Shown in pieces: positions 52,701-61,917 of a stretch of DNA of 64,000 nt (position 1 is the first letter of the stretch; each line of letters starts with the position of its first letter). A program made the translations under genes and the position numbers. This DNA comes from Arthrobacter zhangbolii (GTDB taxonomy: Bacteria; Actinomycetota; Actinomycetes; Actinomycetales; Micrococcaceae). The notes beneath the pieces were generated by a model. That model worked only from the letters and a program-made list of their open reading frames with translations, made no database searches and had not been told where the DNA came from. The stretch lies in the NCBI RefSeq assembly GCF_022869865.1, contig NZ_CP094984.1, positions 1,054,001 to 1,118,000 on the forward strand, written 5' to 3'.

Positions 52701-53930
52701 TCCAGCGGCTACTTCTCAGGCAGCATCGACGAGGCAGCGGTTTACACCTCGGCGCTGCCCGAATCCCGCATCCGTGCGCACTATGCAGCCGGCGGAGGAA
52801 CCACGGAGGAACCGGTGACGGCAGCTTTCACTTCCTCCGCCGCGGGCAGGACGGCTTCCTTTGACGCCTCCGCATCGACACCGGGCGGGGAGTATGCCTG
52901 GGACTACGGTGACGGTACGACCGGAACCGGGGTCAGTTCCAGGCACACCTACACACGGGACGGCACTTTTACGGTAAAGCTGACCGTCACGGCGGGCGGG
53001 CGTACAGTGACGCAGTCCGCCCAGGTCACCGTGGGAGCCACGGTTCCGACGGCAGCGTTCACCGTTGAGTCCACGGCGCTGACTGCCCGGTTTGACGCAA
53101 CCGGCTCGTCCGACGCCGAGGGGCCCTTGGCCTCCTACGCTTGGGACTTCGGGGACGGGACGTCCGGAACCGGGGCAACGGTGGAGCACGAGTACGAATC
53201 CGCAGGCACGTACCGGGCAGTCCTGACGGTCGTTGACAGTGAGGGCGCAACCGCCAGTACACAGAAGGATGTGCAAGTGGCTGCGCCGGCAGCTGCCGCC
53301 TATGCCGTGGACACGTTCTCCCGTACCTCAACCAGCGGTTGGGGAGCGGCGGAGCAGGGCGGCAATTACAACCACCCCGGCTCCAAGGCGAATTTCACCG
53401 TGGAGAACGGCATTGGCAGGATCCGGATGTCCGCGGCCGGTTCCGGCCCGAGCGTGTACCTGGACTCGGGGACCTACTCGGAAACCGAGATGCAGGTGCA
53501 ATTGGGCAATGACAAACAAGCCACGGGCGGCGGTATCTACCATCACCTCTATCTGCGGGACGTTGCCGGAGCAGGGTCCTACACCGCCAAGGTCCGCTAC
53601 CTCGCCAACGGGACCGTCAACGTCAGCCTGAACCGGGACGGGACCTTCATTGTCCCGGAGAAGGCAGTCCCCGGGCTGGCTTACCAGGTGGGGGACAAGC
53701 TCTCCGTCCGCGCACAGGCAACTGGAACGACGCCCACCACCTTGCGGATCAAGGTGTGGAAAAGCGGAACCACCGAACCAGCGGGATGGCAGCTGAGCAC
53801 CACCGACAACACGGCGGCACTACAGGTGCCGGGACGCACCGGGGTAGGAGTCTACCTTTCCGGGTCGGCATCGAACGCGCCGGTGTTCTCGCTCTGGGAC
53901 AACCTCTGGATCGGTGCACCCAAACCCTGA
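49734..53930 (+). CDS. Giant secreted protein: beta-propeller, Fn3, two LamG, two PKD domains (module copy B)
   Basis: 1398 aa, the largest product in the window. A signal peptide (RLFRRTGTVLTVSAFIVGL, cleaved near AAAADD) precedes DUF5122-type propeller repeats (about 50-430), an Fn3-like domain (about 455-565), two LamG/concanavalin-like domains (about 570-790 and 800-1018, with SGSIDEAAVYTSALPESR), two PKD domains (about 1027-1100 and 1102-1182, with WDYGDGT and WDFGDGT), and a C-terminal beta-rich domain of about 210 residues. The propeller is paralogous to the 45671 protein and keeps Cys332, His351, His353, Cys355. The ATG at 49734 overlaps the flippase gene. No membrane anchor or sortase motif is seen. 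Likely a polysaccharide-binding matrix or adhesin protein (inference). Confidence 0.88.
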   Translation: MSKKTTGGTRPHSSVPHALRARLFRRTGTVLTVSAFIVGLAVGQPVRPAAAADDPVVPPPETVSTDVLTTPQINGVVWDLAVNGNVAYAVGSFTRARPSGTATGSTAEVVRNNAMSFDISTGALLPWNPNLNAQARAVDVSPDGSEVFVGGEFSSVSGQARSKLAVFNTGTGALKPFSTSIGGSVHSISVTATTVYVGGSFKTAGGQNRSNAVALNRSTAATLPWAPSTDNIVHAVVASADNTRVVLGGRFQTLNGQALVGIGAVDGSTGATQPWTSTPIPARQGENSSWVTQLVETNGVIYGSANGDGGHWFDGRFAADFTTGDLVWLDNCYGASTDVAVMGQAMYSVSHAHDCTSLGEFPESNPQSWRRGLAETTYATGTDKGAPSGNSKYSGQPVPSLLHWYPSINSGFYTNQFQGGWALATSGNYLVMGGEFTTVNGKNQQGLAVFAKRSVAPNKIAPVYSATLKPTVVSRDAGTVRVSWPSTWDYDDATLTYDVLRDNSLTAIASIDQKSSWWRTASLGYEDHGQSPGSSHTYRIRVRDPWGNEYISPRSEAVTVSATSTGDPYSERVISDGAQSYYRLDENSSVALDRAGFADADRGAGISRNATGAVAGNAAAAFDGSGTASIATRNLTPAPNTFSLEAWFQTDSTSGGYIAGFGDARTGNSGSHDRHIWMDNSGRIWFGTWLGSAATVNSAKPYNDGKWHHVTVTLGPSGTVLYVDGVRVSSRTDVTSGQAYNGYWRIGGDNLSGWPGAPASNAFKGNLDEVAVYPTALASSTVMDHYKLSGRTAVVPATPTDGYGKAVYQDEPAAYWRLEETAGDVAADAGQSGNDGLISGTVTRGAAGGVGSGKAFSFGGSDGAVAATAPSTNPTVYSAEAWFKTATTRGGKIIGFGNRNTGSSNNYDRHVYMLDDGRLVFGTYTGAENIVTTGSAYNNDAWHHVVATQSAEGMKLYVDGQLVGTNPQTGAESYTGYWRIGGDSTWGGASSGYFSGSIDEAAVYTSALPESRIRAHYAAGGGTTEEPVTAAFTSSAAGRTASFDASASTPGGEYAWDYGDGTTGTGVSSRHTYTRDGTFTVKLTVTAGGRTVTQSAQVTVGATVPTAAFTVESTALTARFDATGSSDAEGPLASYAWDFGDGTSGTGATVEHEYESAGTYRAVLTVVDSEGATASTQKDVQVAAPAAAAYAVDTFSRTSTSGWGAAEQGGNYNHPGSKANFTVENGIGRIRMSAAGSGPSVYLDSGTYSETEMQVQLGNDKQATGGGIYHHLYLRDVAGAGSYTAKVRYLANGTVNVSLNRDGTFIVPEKAVPGLAYQVGDKLSVRAQATGTTPTTLRIKVWKSGTTEPAGWQLSTTDNTAALQVPGRTGVGVYLSGSASNAPVFSLWDNLWIGAPKP

Positions 53931-53954
53931 GGCAACACATCACCTGAGGCAACA
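53926..53954 (+). repeat. Direct repeat spanning the stop codon of the giant propeller gene
   Basis: CCTGAGGCAACA occurs at 53926-53937 and 53943-53954, 17 bases apart. The first copy contains the TGA stop (53928-53930). Confidence 0.85.
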
Positions 53955-53984
53955 GCATCGCTATTGAGAAAGCTGGGATAAACA

Positions 53985-54728
53985 GTGGCAGCACGAACAT
54001 CGGCCGGGCCGGGCTACCGTGATGCGGTAGCCCGGCTGTCGACCGCGCAAAAAACGTCCAAGGGCGCTCCCGCCTACTCCCGATACATCAACCGCAGGCT
54101 CGGCCGCTACCTTGCTGCGTTGGCTCATCAGACGGGCCTTCGACCCAACCAGGTGACTGCGATCAGCGCCGTTTGCACTTTCTCGGGCATTGCGACGGCG
54201 GTGCTGGCCGGCCCTGGCCCACTGGCCGCCATCGTCATACCCGCCCTGCTGATTCTTGGCTATGCCCTGGATTCAGCCGACGGACAGCTCGCGAGGCTTA
54301 CCGGTGGCGGATCGCCCGCGGGGGAGTGGCTGGACCACACCGTGGACGCCTTCAAAGTGGGCTCCATCCATCTTGCCGTGCTGGTGTGCTGGTGGCGCTT
54401 TTTCCCGCTGGAGACGGCGTGGCTGCTTGTTCCCCTCATCTTCCAGGTCGCGGCCACGGTGCACTTCGTCTCCACCCTGCTGATGGACCAGCTACGGCGG
54501 GGCAATCGGGCACATCACGGCACACTGGTGGCGGGTGACGGCCATTCCTCGGCTCTGTATTCACTGGCCGTGGTCCCTACCGATTTCGGACTTATGTGCC
54601 TGGTGTTCTTCCTATTCGCGTGGCCGGCCGCCTTCGTCGGGGTCTATTCAGCACTGTGCGCCGCCACGGTCGCATTCCTGCTGCTCGCGCTGCGGAAGTG
54701 GTACCGGGAGGTCAAAGCATGGAACTGA
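53985..54728 (+). CDS. CDP-alcohol phosphatidyltransferase family protein
   Basis: A 247-aa membrane enzyme. The full catalytic motif D-x2-D-G-x2-A-R-x8-G-x3-D-x3-D is present (Asp96, Asp99, Gly100, Ala103, Arg104, Gly113, Asp117, Asp121), with about five hydrophobic segments around it. Such enzymes join a CDP-activated alcohol to an acceptor hydroxyl, as in phospholipid synthesis; in polysaccharide clusters they may attach phospho-polyol groups. GTG 53985 has GGGA eight bases upstream. It overlaps the next gene by 10 bases. Together with the TagD-like enzyme at 42988 it points to a CDP-linked polyol. Acceptor unknown. Confidence 0.88.
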   Translation: MAARTSAGPGYRDAVARLSTAQKTSKGAPAYSRYINRRLGRYLAALAHQTGLRPNQVTAISAVCTFSGIATAVLAGPGPLAAIVIPALLILGYALDSADGQLARLTGGGSPAGEWLDHTVDAFKVGSIHLAVLVCWWRFFPLETAWLLVPLIFQVAATVHFVSTLLMDQLRRGNRAHHGTLVAGDGHSSALYSLAVVPTDFGLMCLVFFLFAWPAAFVGVYSALCAATVAFLLLALRKWYREVKAWN

Positions 54729-56107
54729 ACGAATACGTCAAACTGTTCCGCCGCCGTCTCCTGATGATCCTGTTCATCGCCTTCCTTGGCGTCGACGCAG
54801 CGTTGTTGGTGACCTGGCTTTCCCCCAAAACCTACGAGGCGCACTCCACCGTTTTCATCCGCGCGGATTCCCCCAACAGTTCTTCCTACGAGGACTCACA
54901 GTTCACCTTGCAGCGGGTACGCAACTATCCGGATCTGGTAAACAGCCCGCAGGTCCTGCAGCCGGTCGTGGATGTCCTTGGCGGGGATTACAGCGTCGAG
55001 GCCCTTGGCCGGGAGGTCAGCGCGGAAAACCCTGCGGACACCGTGTACGTCCAAGTCACCGGGCGATCGAATACACCGGAGATGGCGGTGCGGCTGACAA
55101 ATCTGGTGACGCAGAACCTGGCTGAGCAGATACGCGTCCTGGAAGCCGGCGGGGACAGGAGCGTTGCAATCGATCCGCGCATTACGGTTCCGGCAATTGC
55201 GCCCTCCAGTCCAACATCCCCCAACCCAGTGGTGAACCTGGCCCTGGGTCTTATTGGAGGGCTGACGGTGGGGATGCTGGTAGCGGTCGCCGGTGCAGGC
55301 CGGGACCGCCGGATTTTCACCGCACGCGACGTCAGGGACGTCACGGGGCTGGAGGTAGTGGCAAATGTCCGGGCCGTCACCGGCCGCCCCCAGTCCAAGA
55401 ACGTTGCCCATGCCCCGGCGGATGTGGGGAGTTATCGTGAACTGCTGACCCACGTTCTCCTGGCCAATGAGGGAGCCCTGCCCAAGGTGCTGTTGGCCAC
55501 GGCCGCCTGCCCTGGCGCGGACGGAGGGTCCGCCAGGCTGATGGAGGGATGGGCCGCGTTCCTGGCCCGGACAGGACGGCGGGTGTGCCTGGTTGAAGCC
55601 GACCGGCAGCAGCAACCGGCTTTCGGGATGAAACCAACCACGCGGGGGCTGCTGGAAGCCCTTGGTGCGGGTGAACCGCTGAGCAGCGTCGTCGTCCCGG
55701 TGCGGGAGAACTCCCTCTACGTGCTGCCGGCAGGTACCGCACACGTACACCCTGCGGATCTGATGCGTAGGGTGGGTCCTGCCCTTGGCGAACTGTCGGC
55801 TGACTTTGATGTGGTTCTCATCCATAGCCGGTTCGATTCCCGTCCGCTCAGTAACGAGGTCTTGTCGTCCGTGGCGCAGGGCGCTCTCATTCTCGCCTGT
55901 TACGGGCGGACCACTGATGACCAGCTGGACCTGGCCGCTTTGGAGCTGCGGGCGTTGAAAGTCCGTCCGCTGGGCGTTGTGCTGCTCAGCATCCCGCGGA
56001 ATCGCAGGAAAACGGTACCGACGCGGGCGCTGGCCGAGGGGGAAACGGCAGTGGACGCCAAGACCGGAGAACCGACGGTGGGAGTCGCAGGCGGGGGGAA
56101 GGGGTGA
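54719..56107 (+). CDS. Wzz/Wzc-like polysaccharide co-polymerase with degenerate kinase domain
   Basis: 462 aa. Two membrane helices (about 13-35 and 171-192) flank an extracytoplasmic Wzz-like domain; a cytoplasmic domain of the tyrosine-autokinase fold follows. Its nucleotide motifs are ruined: CPGADGGSA (264-272) lacks the Gly-Lys-Ser/Thr of Walker A, CLVEADR (290-296) replaces the Asp-x-Asp strand, and FDVVLIHSRF (363-372) has His where Walker B Asp belongs. No C-terminal tyrosine cluster exists. It probably sets chain length without kinase activity. ATG 54719 has a strong GGGAGG eight bases before and overlaps the preceding gene. Confidence 0.85.
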   Translation: MELNEYVKLFRRRLLMILFIAFLGVDAALLVTWLSPKTYEAHSTVFIRADSPNSSSYEDSQFTLQRVRNYPDLVNSPQVLQPVVDVLGGDYSVEALGREVSAENPADTVYVQVTGRSNTPEMAVRLTNLVTQNLAEQIRVLEAGGDRSVAIDPRITVPAIAPSSPTSPNPVVNLALGLIGGLTVGMLVAVAGAGRDRRIFTARDVRDVTGLEVVANVRAVTGRPQSKNVAHAPADVGSYRELLTHVLLANEGALPKVLLATAACPGADGGSARLMEGWAAFLARTGRRVCLVEADRQQQPAFGMKPTTRGLLEALGAGEPLSSVVVPVRENSLYVLPAGTAHVHPADLMRRVGPALGELSADFDVVLIHSRFDSRPLSNEVLSSVAQGALILACYGRTTDDQLDLAALELRALKVRPLGVVLLSIPRNRRKTVPTRALAEGETAVDAKTGEPTVGVAGGGKG

Positions 56108-57411
56108 GACGGTACACGGCCGTCCTGCCCTATGCCATTTGGCTGTTGGTACTCATTAGCCTGGTGCCGTGGCGCAAGGGGGTGTACTACGACGGCGGGG
56201 CGGACCCGGTAGTAGTCAGCAAGGCGGTGCTGCAGATAGGTGCGCTCCTGCTTGCCGTTTCCTGGGCGGGAATGCGCGCTGGCCGCCTGCATGCGCTGGG
56301 CGCACGCACCTTCCTGTTGATGGGCCTGTTTCTGGCCCTCGGAACGGTGGGATCCCTGCAGGCAGGGAGTGTTCCGGCCTCTACGGTCCTTTCGGTCCGG
56401 ATGATCCTGCTGGTCGCGACGGTAGGTTTTGTGATGAAGGCAGCCGGCGGACCTAAAGCCCTGGGAACGTTACTGGTGTCCATGGGGCTTGTCGGGCTGC
56501 TGATCGGCGCCACCGGGATCGGCCTGGCCATCTCCGGCGAGCGGCTGCGGGGCACGGTTCCGGAAGTGCCACCAAACGTCATTGCCCTCCTCTGCGGTGC
56601 TTCGGCCCTGGGCGCGCTTCATAGGTTGGCGCGGGGGAAGTCCAGCCCGGCCATGGCTGCGGCCACGGCCGCTCTGGTCGTGGCCGTGGCGGCAACCGGG
56701 TCCCGCACCGGGATCATGGCAGGGCTCTTGGCGTTCATAGTGAATTTGCTGTACATCCGCCGCCCGTCGCCGCGGCTGATGGGCACTCTGCTGACGGCGA
56801 TCCCGGCACTGTTTGCAGTGGTCGCTTTCACCCCGGTACTGACCGGACTTCTACTGCGGTCCGGCGGGGGGTCCATTTCCACCCTGAACTCGCGCACTAT
56901 TGCATGGCAGGCTGTGCTCTCCATGCCTGCCGACCGATGGGAGCGGTGGATTGGTTCGGGGCTGGATGTGAAAACGGTCAGTGTGGCGGGACAATACTGG
57001 GAATCGCAGGTACTTGATTCCAGCTGGGTCTCCGCCCTGGCCCAGGCCGGCCTGCTGGGGACGGCAGTATTAGGCATCCTCGCCGTCGCTACGCTGATCG
57101 GCGCCTTCAGGAGGGGCGGCCCGGATGCCGGACTGGTTCCGGCCATGTTGATCTTTATTCTGGTCCGCAGTTTCCTGGAAAACGGCCTCACCGAGGCAAG
57201 CCCGGCCCTGACCTTGTTCGTGGTACTCGCCCTTATGGTGGAACCTGCTGCGCTCGCCGGGACCCCTCCGCGCACCAACGCCTTCCGTCCGGCGCCCCTT
57301 CGGGGCGAATTCTCACGCCGGCAAACCGGCACCGCTTCCGCCAAAAGCTACGGTGCGTTGGCCCATCCCACCGGTTTCGCTGCCGGTCAGCGAACAAAGG
57401 CTCCGAGGTGA
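56104..57411 (+). CDS. Wzy-like O-antigen polymerase / ligase family membrane protein
   Basis: A 435-aa membrane protein with ten or more hydrophobic segments, a periplasmic loop (LLRSGGGSISTLNSRTIAWQ) and the pattern ATGSRTGIMAGLLAF seen in the O-antigen ligase/polymerase (Wzy_C/WaaL) family. Its job would be joining repeat units into polymer after flipping. GTG at 56104 overlaps the co-polymerase stop (GTGA), so the co-polymerase and polymerase are translationally coupled. The 3' end overlaps the convergent beta-helix gene by 25 bp. Confidence 0.85.
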   Translation: MRRYTAVLPYAIWLLVLISLVPWRKGVYYDGGADPVVVSKAVLQIGALLLAVSWAGMRAGRLHALGARTFLLMGLFLALGTVGSLQAGSVPASTVLSVRMILLVATVGFVMKAAGGPKALGTLLVSMGLVGLLIGATGIGLAISGERLRGTVPEVPPNVIALLCGASALGALHRLARGKSSPAMAAATAALVVAVAATGSRTGIMAGLLAFIVNLLYIRRPSPRLMGTLLTAIPALFAVVAFTPVLTGLLLRSGGGSISTLNSRTIAWQAVLSMPADRWERWIGSGLDVKTVSVAGQYWESQVLDSSWVSALAQAGLLGTAVLGILAVATLIGAFRRGGPDAGLVPAMLIFILVRSFLENGLTEASPALTLFVVLALMVEPAALAGTPPRTNAFRPAPLRGEFSRRQTGTASAKSYGALAHPTGFAAGQRTKAPR

Positions 57412-59195
57412 CGGGTTCCCTCGGGCACACGGGACAGCCCGGCCAGGTCCGCCGGAAGGGGCAGGGCTACGTGGCCGGCCTGGCCATCAAGCGAGGGTGC
57501 GGCGAAGGTGTCAGGGTCAAGAGGGCTGGCGCCGATGATTTCGAGAGTGTCCGGCTCCTGGCCGGTGGTGCGGTGGAAGTCCTTCAGGCTCTCGAAGGTA
57601 ACCGACTTTCCATCTTCGCCAGCCCAGATCAGTGGGGCGAAGGGCATGCCGTCGCGTTCACGATGGTAGGCATTGCCCGCGGCGTGGATCTGCAGTTGAA
57701 CGGCGGAGAATTCCCGCGAGTAATCCTCCACGCACAGCAGGCAGCCCCCGGGTTCGCTGGTGCCCGCGAAGATGTTGTTGTGGATGTCGACGGGGCCGTT
57801 GATCCAGGTCATTTCCGGGTCCTCCGGGTCCCGGGGATCGTGGCCGGGCAGGTCGGGATTGTCACCCCGGCGTTCGTCCTGCACCACGTTCAGCTGGCGC
57901 CGGTTACCCGAGAAGGTGTTGTTCCAAACGCGTACGTCGCTGGTGTCGTTGATCTTCGCCCCGAAGGACCCGTTGTTTGTGATGATGTTGTTCACCAAGC
58001 TGATCCGGGCGGAGATTTCGGCGGAAACGCCGTGACTGGCGTTGTCGGCCATGCGGCTGTTGCTAATGGTTGCGTCGAAGACCGATTCGTCCAGCCAGAG
58101 GCCGGTGGCCCTGTTGTCAGCGAACGTGCTGTCACTGATGGTCAGGGACCGGCTACGGGTGATCTTGAATCCGCCGGCCACGGGGGCCGGCCGGAAGCGT
58201 TCTGTGTTGTTCCCCTCGGCGAGCAGTCCCGTCACGGTCATCCGGTCGGCATAGGTGGCCGCCGCGCCCAGCATTCCGTTGGCAGCTACTGTCACATCCG
58301 TCAGCGTGGTATCTGCGCCTCCTACCCACAGTCCGGTGGTGGCGTTGTCGCGGATCACCAGGTTCTCCAGGACGATGCCGGAGCCCTCAGCTGTTACGGC
58401 CCCCATGTGTGGCACGGAAGGGGAGTAGCGGCGAATTCCGAGTCCGCGCACCGTGGAGCCGGAGGAACGGATGGACAGGGCCTTGGCCGTGGTGGATGCC
58501 CGGACGGTCCTGCCCTCCGGGGAGGATCCGATGAAGAGGCGCCGCGTGGAGTAATCCACATAGAAGTTACCTTCCCCGAGTTCGGCCTGGCTGGCGACCT
58601 GGTGCTGCGGCACATCGTCGATCCAGACCTGGTCCGGATGGGCAGCGAGTGGATACAGCGGGTCAACGAATCTCCAGCCGGCCTCAGTGCCGTCTTCTTC
58701 GCCCCAGGTATACGTGGGGCTGGGATCGAACTGGGCGTTCCAATGATCAGCGACGAACGTCCGTCCCGCCGGGACAAAATTGTCCACGGTTCGGCTTCCG
58801 TCAAGCCAGACCTCCTCGTTCGGAAAGGCCTGCAGAACGAGCCTCTTCTGCTCCGGGATCACGATCTCCTCATTGTACGAACCGGCCCGCACAACGATTG
58901 TGGCCCCGCTCTCCGCCCGGCTGACTGCGGCACGGATGGTCCGGAACGGAGCATCCCTACTGCCGGGGTTGGCATCGCCGCCACCGGAGGCTGCCACGAA
59001 GAGGGCACCGGCAGGAACGTCATAGGCCGTTTTTCCAACCGGCAGGGATCCGCCTTCGATCACGGGGGCATCGGGTTTGTCCGCCGGGACCGATCTGTCG
59101 TCCGGACCCGTTGCGCATGCAGACATCATCGGAATGCACAGAAGACTGGCTCCCAGCAGAACGCGCAGAAACGGATTGGAGGGCGGACGGGGCAT
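57387..59195 (-). CDS. Lipoprotein with right-handed parallel beta-helix
   Basis: 602 aa. A signal peptide ends in a lipobox (PMMSAC, Cys27). From about residue 60 the protein is a right-handed beta-helix: FRTIRAAVSRAESGATIVVR, then many turns with ISNSRMADNASHGV, VNNIITNNGSFGAKI and VWNNTFSGNRRQL (Asn ladders typical of polysaccharide lyases and epimerases). ATG 59195 has AGGAGA seven bases upstream; the open frame beyond it is ignored. It is the only minus-strand gene in the cluster and overlaps wzy by 25 bp. Polysaccharide trimming, epimerisation or binding at the cell surface is likely (family knowledge); which one is unknown. Confidence 0.88.
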   Translation of the reverse strand: MPRPPSNPFLRVLLGASLLCIPMMSACATGPDDRSVPADKPDAPVIEGGSLPVGKTAYDVPAGALFVAASGGGDANPGSRDAPFRTIRAAVSRAESGATIVVRAGSYNEEIVIPEQKRLVLQAFPNEEVWLDGSRTVDNFVPAGRTFVADHWNAQFDPSPTYTWGEEDGTEAGWRFVDPLYPLAAHPDQVWIDDVPQHQVASQAELGEGNFYVDYSTRRLFIGSSPEGRTVRASTTAKALSIRSSGSTVRGLGIRRYSPSVPHMGAVTAEGSGIVLENLVIRDNATTGLWVGGADTTLTDVTVAANGMLGAAATYADRMTVTGLLAEGNNTERFRPAPVAGGFKITRSRSLTISDSTFADNRATGLWLDESVFDATISNSRMADNASHGVSAEISARISLVNNIITNNGSFGAKINDTSDVRVWNNTFSGNRRQLNVVQDERRGDNPDLPGHDPRDPEDPEMTWINGPVDIHNNIFAGTSEPGGCLLCVEDYSREFSAVQLQIHAAGNAYHRERDGMPFAPLIWAGEDGKSVTFESLKDFHRTTGQEPDTLEIIGASPLDPDTFAAPSLDGQAGHVALPLPADLAGLSRVPEGTRHLGAFVR

Positions 59196-59320
59196 GCTGT
59201 TTCTCCTGACCGGATCCGGCACCCAGCTGTCGGACCACCACGAAATCACCACGAGGGAGACCGTGTGGCAGTCAAGCACAGCGGATACAGTGCGGCAAGG
59301 GTACCGAGCGGAGGCAACAG

Positions 59321-60445
59321 GTGAAGTTCCACCGGGTGAAGTTGCAGATGGTGACGTTGCAGGACGTGCGCCGGCGTCTGCGGGCGTTGGCTGCTGCGAG
59401 AGGCACGCGCGTACCGTACCGCCGGGGAAAGACAGGGCTGCTGGTGCATGCGGGGATGACCGCTGCTCTTGCGGCGTTAATTGTCGGGGGCGGCATGGGG
59501 ATCGGAGGCGGGCCGGCAAATGATGGACCCGGAACCGGGACGGACCCCGGTGCGGCCTCCGTGGACACCGGATACCTTCCCGGTAAAGCGGAGGCAGGTG
59601 TGGCGGCAGCCGTCCGCGCCGCCCTGGCACTCGACGCCTTCCCGGAGCTGACTCCGTCCCTTGAGGAGCTGGGAACTGAGGCATGGGTGGCGGCAGTCAA
59701 CAAATCCGGGTGCCCCCAGACGGGTCCGGAGACCTTGGACCGGTGCAGGGGCGGCAGCCCGGGCGCGGACCGGACAGTCGTTGTCCTGGGCGATTCATCC
59801 GCGGTGTCCTGGCTGCCCGGGATTGAAGAAGCCGCAAAGGCGGCAGGATGGGAAACGGTTCCGTTGACGCTTTCACAGTGCCCTGCAGCGGGCGTGTCCG
59901 TCACTCATGAGGGAGGGCAGCCGTATCCGGAGTGTGACGAGCACCGTGAATGGGCCGTGCAGGAAATCAACCGGATGAAACCGGATCTGGTGGTTCTGTC
60001 CGACTCCGAGGACTCGCTCACCCGCTTGGTGTCGGGCAGCAGTAACGAGGCCGCAGCCCAGCTGACCTCTGGTCTGGTCGAGACCATCGGGCGTATTAAC
60101 GACGCTGCCGGGGCCGTCGTCGTACTGGGGCCGGCGCCGGCGGGCAAGGACCTGCGCCAGTGTATGGCCGCCGATGCCCGGCCTGAAGACTGCATTTCGA
60201 AGGCCTCGGTGGGATGGCGCAACATGCAGGAGGTCACCGGCAGGGCCGCCGCGGAGACAGGAGCGGAATTTGTAGATGTCGGGCCCTGGTTTTGCGGCGA
60301 GGACGGACGTTGTCCCGCCTTTGTCGCTTCCATTGCCGTCCGAATGGACACCACCCACATGAGTACTGACTACTCCCGTTTCCTGGCCCCGGTGCTGGCG
60401 GAAAGGGTGCTGTCCAACCCGCCGTCGGGCCGGGGGAGGCAGTAG
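59321..60445 (+). CDS. Membrane-anchored SGNH hydrolase-like protein
   Basis: 374 aa. A short basic cytoplasmic N-terminus and one membrane helix (about 38-62) anchor an extracytoplasmic SGNH domain: block I is VVVLGDSSAVSWLPG (Ser159), the catalytic pair is DTTH (Asp343, His346). This domain usually forms the C-terminal half of OafA-type acyltransferases; here it is free of the acyltransferase-3 membrane domain. GGAGG at 59310-59314 gives the GTG start. It is divergent from the beta-helix gene. Esterase or transferase action on acyl groups of the polysaccharide is the best guess. Confidence 0.82.
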   Translation: MKFHRVKLQMVTLQDVRRRLRALAAARGTRVPYRRGKTGLLVHAGMTAALAALIVGGGMGIGGGPANDGPGTGTDPGAASVDTGYLPGKAEAGVAAAVRAALALDAFPELTPSLEELGTEAWVAAVNKSGCPQTGPETLDRCRGGSPGADRTVVVLGDSSAVSWLPGIEEAAKAAGWETVPLTLSQCPAAGVSVTHEGGQPYPECDEHREWAVQEINRMKPDLVVLSDSEDSLTRLVSGSSNEAAAQLTSGLVETIGRINDAAGAVVVLGPAPAGKDLRQCMAADARPEDCISKASVGWRNMQEVTGRAAAETGAEFVDVGPWFCGEDGRCPAFVASIAVRMDTTHMSTDYSRFLAPVLAERVLSNPPSGRGRQ

Positions 60446-60451
60446 GCCGAG

Positions 60452-60469
60452 GCGGATGCCGCGGCATCC
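60452..60469. promoter_or_regulatory. 18-bp perfect palindrome upstream of sufS
   Basis: CGGATGCCGCGGCATCCG is fully self-complementary and lies just after the SGNH gene and about 130 bp before sufS. It may be an operator or the stem of a terminator; there is no T-run. A TAGGAT -10-like hexamer follows at about 60503. Confidence 0.5.
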
Positions 60470-60546
60470 GGCTTCCGAGACTGTCGCAGAGGGTCCCGGT
60501 TAGGATGGACTCATGTGCGGCGGGCCACCACTCGTGGAATGATTAG

Positions 60547-61917
<1,371 letters not shown>

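Noticed and set aside
57408-59324. A 638-codon open frame opposite the beta-helix lipoprotein gene
   Set aside because: The minus-strand gene has a lipobox, a good ribosome site and beta-helix repeats; the plus-strand frame has none and is a composition artefact.
27060-60445. Antibiotic (polyketide) gene cluster controlled by LAL regulators
   Set aside because: LAL proteins often regulate polyketide clusters, but no polyketide synthase, peptide synthetase or tailoring gene is in the window; the neighbours are polysaccharide genes.
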